From assembly GCA_022453515.1 (NCBI GenBank), contig JAJNNY010000005.1, positions 124,001-188,000 on the forward strand: a stretch of DNA of 64,000 nt. The letters run 5' to 3'. This DNA comes from Astrocystis sublimbata. Taxonomy: Eukaryota > Ascomycota > Sordariomycetes > Xylariales > Xylariaceae. Below the pieces are notes generated by a model that was not told the origin of the DNA, made no database searches, and saw only the letters and a list, made by a program, of their open reading frames with translations. Numbering within the stretch: position 1 is the first letter of the stretch; each line of letters starts with the position of its first letter. The position numbers and the translations under genes were made by a program. This document shows positions 12,444 through 21,783 of the stretch, one piece after another.

Positions 12444-13058
12444 GGTACTCGCCAGGCTCCCAGGAAAGGAGCCAGGTCTACTTACTGCGATGGCTTGCCG
12501 ATCTGAGGATGCACTAATGTTGCATTCTAAGTTGTTACCCTGGTGGTGGCACCCATACGTGCATATATATACTAACTAATATGATGTTTTCCTTGATGAG
12601 TGTCGTGGCTCATTGCACGAACTTAGATGTGATATCCCTCGAATGGCTTATTGGGCGCTTGTATTGCCAGTTTTAAACCCCTTGGAATAGCTGAATTTAT
12701 GTAGCCTTTTCCATCAAAACGACGGACTGGCTAAGATTTATGACCTTGTTTTGGGTCTGCTGAGTGGTTCGTAAACCGACTATTCGATGACAGTTTTGTC
12801 TACTACAAAAAGGCTGTTTCGATTGTAGTGAACGTAACAGGTTCAAAGACAATAGCGACACAACACAACACACCCAAAACAATGAGCTTCACCAAAACAA
12901 ACAATGAACATATAAGGGAGCCAATGCAAATACACTTTTCATTAGCTACCTTTGTAAACTTTTCGCACTTTCAAGCTTCGGACCTATGATCGAAATCTAC
13001 TCGTTGTAAAACCTGAATCCAATGACTTCTTGTCTGTGTCATAGTGGTGAAACTCATT

Positions 13059-14036
13059 ATGTCTTCCGGTGGCTATGAGGATTTTTCCGATTACGACCCA
13101 GCATACAATAATTCATATCAGCCGTGGTCACGAGTTCAAGGTTCAGAAACAGAATTAAGGCAAAAGCAACCATATCAACCACCTTACGCTTCTCAAGATC
13201 GCAATCCTAGGTACAAAGGGAAAAACTTCGATCCAAATTATAGCAATCGGCGAAATCACCAGAATCACCAGAGTCAACAGAGTCAACAGAATGGACAAGA
13301 TAGGCGTTCGCAACGGACGACTCAACAACAATCACAGAATTATCAGCAGCCCCAATCCACTTCGCAGCCTGGGGCTCACATTCAAAACCCTCAAGCTTAA
13401 TGGGCTAGAAACCAACAGCAATCTTCTCAGACACAGGTAAAGCCTCAGCAGCACCCAAATCATCAGCCCCAAGCGTCTCAAAATAGTCCATTAAATTTTC
13501 TTAATTTACTTGAAAATCTTAACTGGACCCAACAATCATCCCAACCGCACCCTGGCCAGGCGCATCCCCCTCCTTGGGTTCAAGACAAGGATGGGGATAT
13601 CATCATGCAAGATAGCTCAAGTTATTATGGCTCATCACAGACTACCCATGCGCAACCACCCACGGAGCCTGGGCAGTAGCCCCCTGAACTAGCTCTTAGA
13701 CAAGATGTTCTGGAGTTCTTGGTATTTCTCGTACAGAACGAAGGTAACCCCTCTTGGAATATCTCGACTGGAATAACACAATATTTGCTTAGGAGACCTA
13801 ATTCTCCCTTGGGGGCAATTGTCATCGGCCTAGGAATTCAAAGGTTAACAGGTCTTGCGGCACAGGGGGAAAGGGCTACTCTATGAAAAGCAACCTTTAT
13901 CGCATATTTCATCAAATATATAATGATCAAAATTGTTACCGAGGCTTATGCAATTGGTCCATCGAGGCAGTTAGATAGAAGAGGATTTCGTGCCCAGACG
14001 CAATACATAATGATAAATAAATATCAACAAATTTAA
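13059..14036 (+). pseudogene. Q-rich hypothetical ORF broken by three in-frame stops
   Basis: One reading frame stays protein-like from the ATG at 13059 to a TAA at 14034-14036 but is cut by TAA at 13398-13400, TAG at 13677-13679 and TGA at 13884-13886. The first third has tyrosines and acidic residues (YEDFSDYDPAYNNSYQPW). A glutamine/asparagine/serine-rich low-complexity stretch follows across the first stop. The part between the second and third stops is hydrophobic and mixed (DVLEFLVFLVQNEGNPSWN). There are no splice sites that would neatly remove all three stops. I recognise no family; a transposon-derived or lineage-specific protein is possible. Because any stop codon is one C-to-T change from a sense codon, a RIP-type origin is only compatible, not shown. 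It sits in an AT-rich tract beside other accessory-looking sequence. Confidence 0.5.
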
Positions 14037-14155
14037 ACTCTTGATTAAAGCTACCTTCAAAATACAAAAGCCATTTTTTATCAAGCATAAAACTATTAAA
14101 GTTTATTGGTATTATCTTAAAAAGGAAAAAAAAGGGGGAGGGGCGTTGATCCTGG

Positions 14156-15744
14156 TCATTGATTATTGATTGGTAATTCGACTGCTGGAACGGGTAATTC
14201 AGCTAAAGGATTGTCCGGTTTCTCTCGGATGATTCCGATCCCGCTAGTTTCGTACAGGCCACTAATATCGGGGGCGATGCTTTTCTTCGAGTTCTGGTTT
14301 GTCCTGATGGTCTGTTGATGTTGCTGTGCAAGTTCTAGCTTGTCAAGGCGGTATTTGTGGTGAAGAAATAGCCAAGCTACACCGACTATGAGCCCAATGC
14401 CAAAAAGGCCAGAACCTACACCTATTCCTGCCAAAGCACCAATGCCAAAAAGGCCAGAACCTACACCTATTCCTGCCAAAGCACCAGGTGACAAAGCGGA
14501 ATATCCAGCGGTCTTGGTTTGCGTAGGGGAAGAACTCGGGGGAGGGGCATTGCTTGTTCCGTTACTCGTCCCATTGCAGGTTAGTTGGTGGATAAGACCA
14601 TCATTCCACTGGGAGACTAGCTTGGAGCAGTTGAAGTCTTCATTCCAAGCTTCAATTGTTACGTTTCCTCGAGCAAGCATCAGAGCTGGAAATATGTTGG
14701 GGCCAGTAGACCTATACCATGTCAGAATTTCAACCTCTATGCCCGCATATCGTAAAGCACTTACATATCAATATTCCCGCGAATATGGATGTTATCCACA
14801 TTCTGTAACTTGGGGAATAGTGGAAGCATTGTATCCACATTGTCCACCATAATCAGATCCACAGCACTCGAAACTTGATCGAAAGTGAAGGTGCAATTCG
14901 TGTTGTTGAAGAGCGAAAGGGTCGCTCCGACCTCTGTGAGGCCGTCAAAGGTGACTTGTAAGTTTGAGAAGGAAGTGACGTTTAAGTCGCTGTGAATGGT
15001 TTCTATCCGGTCGAACTCATATTGGGTTGTAAACGCACGGTCATTCGCGTTGGCAAGAATCACCGAGTCGTTAACCTGTATCGTTGATGTTGATAGGAAC
15101 GTACCAAATGAGGAACAAGCGGCAGGTGAGTTATCCATTGTGAGCCTGCCAACTGACGTCAAATTGTAAAGTCCAACGTTACAAATATATCCAGGTTGGA
15201 ATTCGGACGGCTCGTGAAAGTAAATGTTATGAACGTTTTTGGCGCGGGAAAAGTCGACACAAGAATCCGTGTTGATAGAAAATATTGTCGTTATATCAAA
15301 GGTATCGAGTTGTTGATAAATACCAAATAAGCTCAGGTTTCCTAGTGTGTTTGATTTTGGAAGGTTGATTGTGGTTAAAGCAGGTGCGTTGGTGATGTTC
15401 AGGTTTAGTGTGGGGTCAACACCTGAATAACTGTCGTACCTGGCCTCGAAAACGTAACTACCCTCATCTAGCTGTGGGATCGAGAGGGTCGTTAAAGAAG
15501 TTACATTGCTCATGTCGAGTGATCGAAGATAAACTAGCTGCGGAAGACTTAGGACCTTCAACTCTGGGCTATGGAAGACGCTCATCGATGTCAAATGACG
15601 GAGCATCGTGAAATTGATTGTTCCTGTCGCTCCAATTATGTTTATCTGGGTATTACTGAAAGCTGAAGCTGAATAGCCCTCTATTTCATATTGAAGTCTG
15701 TCGACGTCATCTTGTGTGGTAATTTCCCACACATGATCATTCAT
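14156..15744 (-). CDS. Ecm33/Sps2-like cell-surface protein with one membrane segment
   Basis: Exons 15744-14765 and 14711-14156 give 511 residues from the first in-frame ATG. The body is a chain of leucine/isoleucine-rich repeats with many N-glycosylation sequons (NVTSLTTL, NITNAPALTTINL, NLTSVGRLTM), the pattern of receptor-L-like fungal wall proteins of the Ecm33/Sps2 group. A Ser/Thr/Pro stalk leads to a glycine-rich membrane segment (ending LIVGVAWLFL) and a cytosolic tail of about 75 residues, so it is membrane-anchored, not GPI-anchored. The membrane segment contains a perfect 15-residue duplication. No signal peptide follows the chosen ATG. Upstream in the same frame lies a hydrophobic stretch (EIIFLVLLLSIF) with no ATG, separated by a TAA at 15774-15772, so the 5' end is unresolved or damaged. 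Family call is moderate. Confidence 0.6.
14395..14484 (-). repeat. 45-bp direct tandem duplication inside the coding sequence
   Basis: Two exact 45-bp copies lie head to tail, the first from 14395 and the second from 14440. They encode ALAGIGVGSGLFGIG twice within the glycine-rich membrane segment of the Ecm33-like protein. Exact identity suggests a recent duplication that lengthens the membrane region by 15 residues. Confidence 0.9.
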
Positions 15745-16316
15745 GTTTGTATTGTTGACAACGAGAATCAATTATATAATTAATAAGGCCTTCTTTTTAA
15801 AAGAAAGAATCAAAGAATATCGAGGAGAGAAGATGCTTAGCAATAAGACGAGGAAAATTATCTCCGCAAAGAAATCTAAAGAACGAAAGGTGCGAGAGTA
15901 GCCTAAGCATCTAGAGCTCTAAGGGGTGAGAGTCAAGAGACCTAAAGAAGAGAGAAACAAGAGGAGGAGTTTCAAGGGGAGGTAAGCAGCAGACATTAAG
16001 CGCTTGGTAGCACAACATTAAAGCCAAGGATTGCAATAACGTAAGTCCTAATCAAATTTACCGAAGCCCCAGCCTGCTGGTTAATAGTAGCATGAATGCG
16101 ACTCTAGTGGGTTGCAATATTGAAAGATGCTCACTTGGAGTGGCAACTAGGTGCGTAGCTATAAATAACACTTGACCAATCCTCAGCCGGTTTCATATAA
16201 GTACTACGGTCCCCCAAACTCCCAAGCCCCCAAGGTCCAGGGCTTCAATCCAGTCCAGTCCTAAGGGTAGGCTCCAATCCAGTGCTAGGGGCACGCACGC
16301 GCGTGTGTGTGTGGTA
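15745..16316. other. AT-rich spacer upstream of the Ecm33-like gene
   Basis: This stretch should contain the promoter and possibly a missing first exon of the Ecm33-like gene. A hydrophobic, signal-like frame on the minus strand at about 15900-15775 has no ATG. Nothing else is seen. Confidence 0.4.
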
Positions 16317-16321
16317 CCTGA

Positions 16322-16584
16322 TGAGAAGGAGAGGGGTAGAGTCACGGCTATAGGTCTCGGCATTAAGGTAGAAGACTGTCAAGTGCTTTTTGCACCAGAG
16401 TGAAGGAATATAGCAGTGGCCTAGTAGTGAAGTAGAATAGTAGGGGTCAGGTGTCAATTCTATTGATTCCTGGGCTCTCCCATACAGTGGGAGTCGCCCA
16501 GTCCTTATATACGCAGATCTAGTAGCCCAAACAGCCCCTACAGGGGAGCCCCTAGGTCGTGGTGAAGCCCTTGCTACCGTGACA
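16322..16584 (-). mobile_element. Solo LTR (263 bp) with 5-bp target-site duplication
   Basis: The element starts with TG and ends with CA on the plus strand and is flanked by the identical 5-bp direct repeat CCTGA at 16317-16321 and 16585-16589. Read on the minus strand it begins TGTCACGG and has a TATATAAGG box about 75 bp in, a likely U3 promoter, which gives the orientation. No gag-pol sequence adjoins it, so it is a solo LTR left by recombination between the two LTRs of a retrotransposon. An open frame of 115 codons across it is incidental. Confidence 0.75.
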
Positions 16585-16589
16585 CCTGA

Positions 16590-16929
16590 CAAAGACTCTC
16601 TCTAGGTACCTGGGTCCGACGTGCCTTCTGTTTCTTTAGTTATTTCTTCGCACGTGCCTTCCGTGTAAGAGGCTACCTAGTAGGCTACGTGGGTATAATT
16701 GGCATGCTGACATTTTGATAGCCTTTCGAGTCAGTGATTGACCAGCTTGACTTACTCAAGTCCGGTAGGAGTGCTTTTCAGAACAATACGTTACGCCATG
16801 TTTGAGATGTAGTGGTCTAGTTAATTATATGACACCGACTTCACACGCTCTCTGCATCTGCACATTTTCCTTCAGGAAAAGAAATCAAATTTGTTATTCA
16901 CTAAATCTACAGATTTTATGTTTAAAGCA
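16590..16929. other. spacer right of the solo LTR
   Basis: No gene seen. It is AT-rich towards the right and presumably holds the 3' flank of the minus-strand ORF that ends at 16930. Confidence 0.4.
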
Positions 16930-17541
16930 CTATCTATTACAGTGAGCACTGGCCCTTCTGGCCAACTTGTCTAGCGCCCGCAGCATACTGTCCCGTCGAG
17001 GTTTTTCATCGTTGTAATGAGTGCCAAAGTCTACCAGAATATAGTCCTTGCACTTACGCTGCTGACGTTGCCTCAGGATAGCAAGATGTACTGGTGTAAC
17101 AGCTTCGCTGTGCATGAGGTCGACATCAACAGAAGTCCCAAGGGGTTCAAGTTTCCAGACAATGCGCTCTCTTAAAACAATAACACCTTTCATGTACTCG
17201 GACTTTATATCACATATCCCGCGAGCGAGACGCTCAAGATCGGCTACCAGATCAATATCCTTTAAAGCAAAAATATCCGCCCGGCTGACGATGCTATCTT
17301 TGATACCGCAACATTCTGTCTCAATGATCGTAAGGGTATCGTCGGGTGAGCTCAGGGGCTTCATTTCGCTAGGACACCACTCTACATCTGTTATGCACAT
17401 TGGAGAGTGCTTGGTAAACAGTGCAGGTTTCCTGCAATTGACGTGTCGGAACCTTACTCGGTAGGTGGGTTGAGGCTCACCTAATTCGAGCCTAGCCGTG
17501 GAGCCATGCTCTAATATGCTATTGTCCGCAGTAGTAGACAT
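16930..17541 (-). CDS. Hypothetical protein, single exon, 203 residues
   Basis: An uninterrupted ATG-to-stop frame of 203 residues. I do not recognise a family. The composition is balanced and protein-like, with a hydrophobic/acidic middle (KDIDLVADLERLARGI) and a basic C-terminus (LRALDKLARRASAHCNR). Several cysteines are spread through residues 30-80. No signal peptide or membrane segment is visible. It stands alone between the solo LTR and the Zn2Cys6 regulator, in a region with other orphan sequence, so it may be lineage-specific. Frame length is the main support. Confidence 0.5.
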   Translation of the reverse strand: MSTTADNSILEHGSTARLELGEPQPTYRVRFRHVNCRKPALFTKHSPMCITDVEWCPSEMKPLSSPDDTLTIIETECCGIKDSIVSRADIFALKDIDLVADLERLARGICDIKSEYMKGVIVLRERIVWKLEPLGTSVDVDLMHSEAVTPVHLAILRQRQQRKCKDYILVDFGTHYNDEKPRRDSMLRALDKLARRASAHCNR

Positions 17542-18408
17542 TATTACTCTGAATTACCTAGTGAATCTGAGGCGTGCTGGATTGTGCGACAATGTTGAGC
17601 GACAGATGCTTCGGTGATACCCCAGGGGTGTCAGCCTACATCTTCCTTGTGAGAGGCGGCTTTTATATCGCCTTGGCACTGCTCGTTGGCGAAGCAGTAT
17701 CGTTAAACAACCCTTTTGATCTATTAACTATGAAATTGTTGCCACCATGGAGTTGTTGTCAACAAAGACATGTGCTCCTACATATTGATGTCAAAGAGAA
17801 ACACCCAGCATCTCTTTGTGTGACTTGCGTGGGCCAAGTATTCTTACCCAATGCAGTTTTGCTCTAGCTAAGGGCCGAGGCATCAGTGAAGGGTGTGAGA
17901 ATTTAGTTGGCTAGCAACACCGACACCAACTCCTCAACCAATCCAAGAATCCCGTATACTGAATGAATTTACCATGGGAAGAAGGCCATGTATGAGTTAG
18001 TCTCAGCTCTCAGCTTCCCAGTCGTCAAACTTGGTGTTATTGGCGTCAACACCCAGCAATCTGGTACCTAGCTGGGGGTGCGTGCTATACGATGCCGAAA
18101 CGAAATAAACGAGGAGCAATACGACGCATGCGGCGGCACGGGCCTAGCGCGTCCAGTTAGCGTGTCCCCAAGTTCCACGTCCCGGGTCTTTTCTTAGCTT
18201 GCCCACATCGCGACAACACTACCCACGCAAAGTTGCAGTCCTGCGACGAATCACCTTCGGAACTCATCTCGCAGCACGCCACCCCCCTCTCGCCCCTCCA
18301 CACGGCTGAGAACAAGTCGCTTGTAGTGCCCTTTAGAGGCTCCAACCTTGTCTCCATAAATATCGGGAAATACATTACGAGTACTGTAACACCACTACGC
18401 ACGCTGTC
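17542..18408. other. spacer upstream of the Zn2Cys6 gene
   Basis: No convincing gene. The 97-codon plus-strand frame at 17574-17867 has no recognisable feature. The interval should contain the promoters of both flanking, divergently transcribed genes. Confidence 0.4.
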
Positions 18409-19974
18409 ATGCCGGCACAGCGCCCAAATCCTAGTCGTAGGCCGCATTCGAAATCTCGGACTGGCTGCCGTGTCTGCAAGTCTAGGAGAGTCAAAGTGAG
18501 CCGTGAGCCCGCCCCGGTCCGTCCATTAATTAGCCCGGACGCAATTGCGTGTACTCGTACTTTGCACGCTGTCAGAATAAAGCCCTAGTGGTAGCTCTTC
18601 TACAGTGCTGACAGCCTTTCTCTTGCAGTGCGATGAGACGAGACCATCTTGTCGAAGATGTCAGACGTATGTGATTCACCCTGACGACCTCGTTGATCTT
18701 GGCATTGAAGTTACGGTTCCGCATGAGTTTCGGGTTCGAATATACATTGACAGAATGATTATCATGACTGCAGGCACGGAGTGCGCTGTGAGTTTGATTA
18801 TCCAATAGATGGCACCGCACCTCGAGCCCACCATGAACATAATGGCCGCGACACTCTCTCAATAAATCACCTGATTTCACCATCCGTGGCCTCGACGCCG
18901 GAGTCCATCCTGTTCCCTGGAACATGGTTCAGTGTATTTGAGCTGGAGCTGTTCCATCACTACATCACCTCAACCAGCCTGACTTTGGCGTGCGATCCAG
19001 TAGCCCGTAATTTCGTACGTCTTTTCTTGCTTCACCTCTTCCTATCAAGTCGCATCATCCGCCTCTTCCAGCCCTATCAATGTGACCAAAGAATTGACCG
19101 TGTTTGCTATTCTCACTCAATGTTCCCGACCCACAAGCAGTCTTCTGACACTCGTACGCAGTGGCGGGTCAACGTGCCCCAGCTGGGATTCTCTCACATC
19201 TATGTCCTCAAGGGCGTATTCGCAATTGCCGCGCTGCATCTCGCACGACTGCGACCGCAGCAAAGAGATAGCCTTGTCGAACAAGCCATGATAAACCACA
19301 CTGCCGCATCTTCCATGGCATTGCCCTTAATAACAAGTGCCAGCGGCGAGCTCTTCCAACCAGTCTTTCATTTCAGTATCTTGACAACTATGATAACGTT
19401 CGCGAGGCCTCGTGCCCCAGACAATTTCCTTCTTGTATCTGACGGGATAGTTCCCGACTGGCTGCTCCTCACTCGGGGCGTTCGGTCGCTGCTGCAGTCT
19501 CAGGGAGATGCTGTTCTTTCCATGTCCAGCCTAGACGCGCTTTTCTACGCGGGTATGCAGCTCTCAAGCAGGTGGGAGCACGAAAATAAGGAGCACGAGG
19601 GTCTGAAAGACTTGGAGACCAATATCAGGCTCCACGCAGCACCGGAAAAGGTCGCCGCACTCTGCGATGGGATATTGGCGCTCAAGCGGTGCTTCAACCT
19701 GTTCAATTCAGTGGCATCGGAGGAAGAACGTATGAGGAGTGCGCTGTTATGGATGGTCAAAGTGCCAGACCCGTTCATAGAGCTGCTGAAAAGTCAAAAT
19801 AGTGAGGCGTTGTGTGTGCTGGCGTTTTTCTGTGTACTCCTGAGGCGGCTGGAGCATTTGTGGTGGATTGAGGGATGGGCGTTCCATCTAATCGAGCGGA
19901 TATACACGATGTTGGACGAACGATATCGCCTATGGATTCGGTGGCCACTGGAGGAAATTGGATGGGCGCCTTGA
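18409..19974 (+). CDS. Zn2Cys6 transcription factor, UPC2/sterol-uptake-control type
   Basis: Coding exons are 18409-18495, 18629-18666, 18774-19014 and 19162-19974, giving 392 residues. The binuclear cluster is complete after splicing, with spacing C-X2-C-X6-C-X6-C-X2-C-X6-C (GCRVCKSRRVK joined to CDETRPSCRRC joined to QTHGVRCEF), near residues 20-46. It directs DNA binding at CGG-type half sites. The rest is the helical regulatory region of UPC2-like factors: ELELFHHYIT, then WRVNVPQLGFSH joined across intron 3, AALHLARLRP, and a C-terminal LWIRWPLEEIGW. Intron 3 (147 nt) is a multiple of three without stops, so retention would leave an open, longer protein. Targets are unknown. It converges on the purine permease gene, but that does not prove regulation. 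Confidence 0.85.
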
Positions 19975-20259
19975 GTGGACGCCGCGTCATTGACACAGTA
20001 CCCAGGAGAAATGACTTGGTTCAGCAGCATAAAGGCATTGTTTACTACTATGGATGAATATCTTTTGAGGGCACTTGGGCCATTAGCGCCACACAAGCTA
20101 ATACGTCATTTGGAAATGTTAACGAAAAAACACCGGCCTATTCCATCTGAATTGGTATTCGCTATTTAGCTCAACAGCTTCGACACGTCGACCTCAGGAA
20201 AAAGGTATTTGATCATGTGTGTCGAAATTCTGCTCTCAAGTCGTATCTCATGTATCGCA

Positions 20260-21783
20260 TTATTTCCCGAGCATCTTCAACTCCAAAAACCGAGCAGGAA
20301 TATAGGTCAGGACCGTGACGGCCAACGTAAGCTCGTTTGCCACATCCCCGCCATGACTCCCGATCAACCCGCCGACCGGGCCGACGAACCAGCTTTCTAC
20401 CATCCCCAAAATCCAGCCGGCAACTCCAACCATGAACGCAGCCAATGCCCCCAGCCCCATGGGCAACCGGGTCGGGTCGTTCCACGCGTCGAGGTCGTAA
20501 TTGTCGAACGACCCTTTGCGGAACACGTAGTGCTCCAGGAAGAGGATCGCGAAATAGGATGTCGACCAGTACCCCAGTAACGATAAGAAGTTTTGCAAAT
20601 AAGCGTTGAGCTGTTCGCGCCCGCCGATGGCCAACGCCAGGATCAGAACAAAACAGAATAATGTCCAAACGAATCGAGGGACACGGGCGAACGGACGCGA
20701 GAACTGCTGACAAGCGATCGCGGCGCTGTAAATACTGACGACGTTCACATTGATACCAGATAGCACAAGAAGCGTAAGAATGACCTTGGCGAAACCCTTC
20801 GGGAATAGCATGGTGTCAACTAGGTAACCAATGCCATCGTGTTCGTAGACCTCAGCCCAGTCGGGTCTGTTGTTGAGTGCGGACGCGACAACACATCCAG
20901 CTACCATTCCTATGGATGTGGGAATGGCAATGCCGAATGTGGTCAGGAAGAAGACTTTGACACGAGAGACGTTGATAGGATAGTGCACGTAGTAGTCAGA
21001 TGCGATGGATACCCAGGACGCCGAGCTGCCGTAGACGATGGCGATAAGACTGAGAAGACTGCCTGCGAGATCAGCTCCCTTGAGCGGACTGGCAGTGGTG
21101 TTGTCTGCATAGCGGCCTATCTCTCCGAAGATAATCAAGAAGATCGTGAAGAAGATCATCCAGGCATATCGCTCGTAGACCAAGATCGCTTTCAACCCGA
21201 CGAAAGAAATCAGTAGAGCAACAACCGCGAGTATAATAATGCCAACAACGAGGGAAAGTCGGCCCTCTGAGGCAGCTGACAGTGCCAAACCACCGGTGAT
21301 ACAAGCGACGGCGGCCCAACCGATCTGCACAACCGCGTTAAGAACCGCAATTAGCTTATTGGGCCACCACCCGAAGCTGTACCGCGAAACCGATATCTGA
21401 CGCAGACCCGTGGCGGCGCCAAAAGTTGCGGCAAACCCAGGAAGTGCAGCGCCGACAATAGATGCGAGGATGCTGATGGGGATGGTCTGTTTTAGCGACA
21501 GTCCCAGTTCCCAACCAAGAAAGCCTGTAGCGAAACATGAGGTATTCATCGTCGCTGATGCCCACAACAGAGCCATGCTGAGTTCCTCGTGCCATTTGAC
21601 GGTACGTTTGTCCTCGGGTAGCTTACGGTTTATGGCTTCGGACTCGACACCGAACCTTGCGTCGAGCTTGGCTTCGATGGCACGCAGTTTGGACAGGGTG
21701 CTGTTATCTTCGCTTGCGAGCACATCATCGTTCTTGGGGACAACAAGGGGTTCCCTTTCAGCGAATTCTTCGTCAGTCAACAT
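20260..21783 (-). CDS. Purine-cytosine permease, NCS1 family (Fcy2-like)
   Basis: A single-exon gene of 507 residues. The start is the ATG at 21783; a longer frame reaches upstream only through a non-ATG codon. It is a proton-coupled transporter of cytosine and purines at the plasma membrane, NCS1 family. About twelve hydrophobic segments follow a cytosolic N-terminus of about 80 residues. Fcy2-type marks are visible: ATMNTSCFATGFLGWELGLS near TM1, GLRQISVSRYSFGWWPNK with the conserved aromatic/glycine motif, SIASDYYVHYP, the proline- and glycine-bearing segments FGIAIPTSIG and GLGALAAF, and an EHYVFRKG loop. The length matches the family. Substrate choice cannot be read from the sequence. 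Nothing looks damaged. Confidence 0.92.
   Translation of the reverse strand: MLTDEEFAEREPLVVPKNDDVLASEDNSTLSKLRAIEAKLDARFGVESEAINRKLPEDKRTVKWHEELSMALLWASATMNTSCFATGFLGWELGLSLKQTIPISILASIVGAALPGFAATFGAATGLRQISVSRYSFGWWPNKLIAVLNAVVQIGWAAVACITGGLALSAASEGRLSLVVGIIILAVVALLISFVGLKAILVYERYAWMIFFTIFLIIFGEIGRYADNTTASPLKGADLAGSLLSLIAIVYGSSASWVSIASDYYVHYPINVSRVKVFFLTTFGIAIPTSIGMVAGCVVASALNNRPDWAEVYEHDGIGYLVDTMLFPKGFAKVILTLLVLSGINVNVVSIYSAAIACQQFSRPFARVPRFVWTLFCFVLILALAIGGREQLNAYLQNFLSLLGYWSTSYFAILFLEHYVFRKGSFDNYDLDAWNDPTRLPMGLGALAAFMVGVAGWILGMVESWFVGPVGGLIGSHGGDVANELTLAVTVLTYIPARFLELKMLGK

Larger units (their letters stand above)
10409..13058. other. 2.6-kb spacer upstream of ADE13
   Basis: No gene is supported. 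The first few hundred bases are the ADE13 promoter. Features seen are a CAGGTACCTA near-palindrome at 11042-11051, a 17-base run of C at 11935-11951 and a TACCTAGGTA palindrome at 12434-12443. Short protein-like frames occur at 11139-11666 on the plus strand but give no coherent gene. Confidence 0.45.

Noticed and set aside
16245..16592. 115-codon minus-strand frame
   Set aside because: It coincides with the solo LTR defined by TG...CA ends and the CCTGA duplication, so it is an incidental frame in the repeat.
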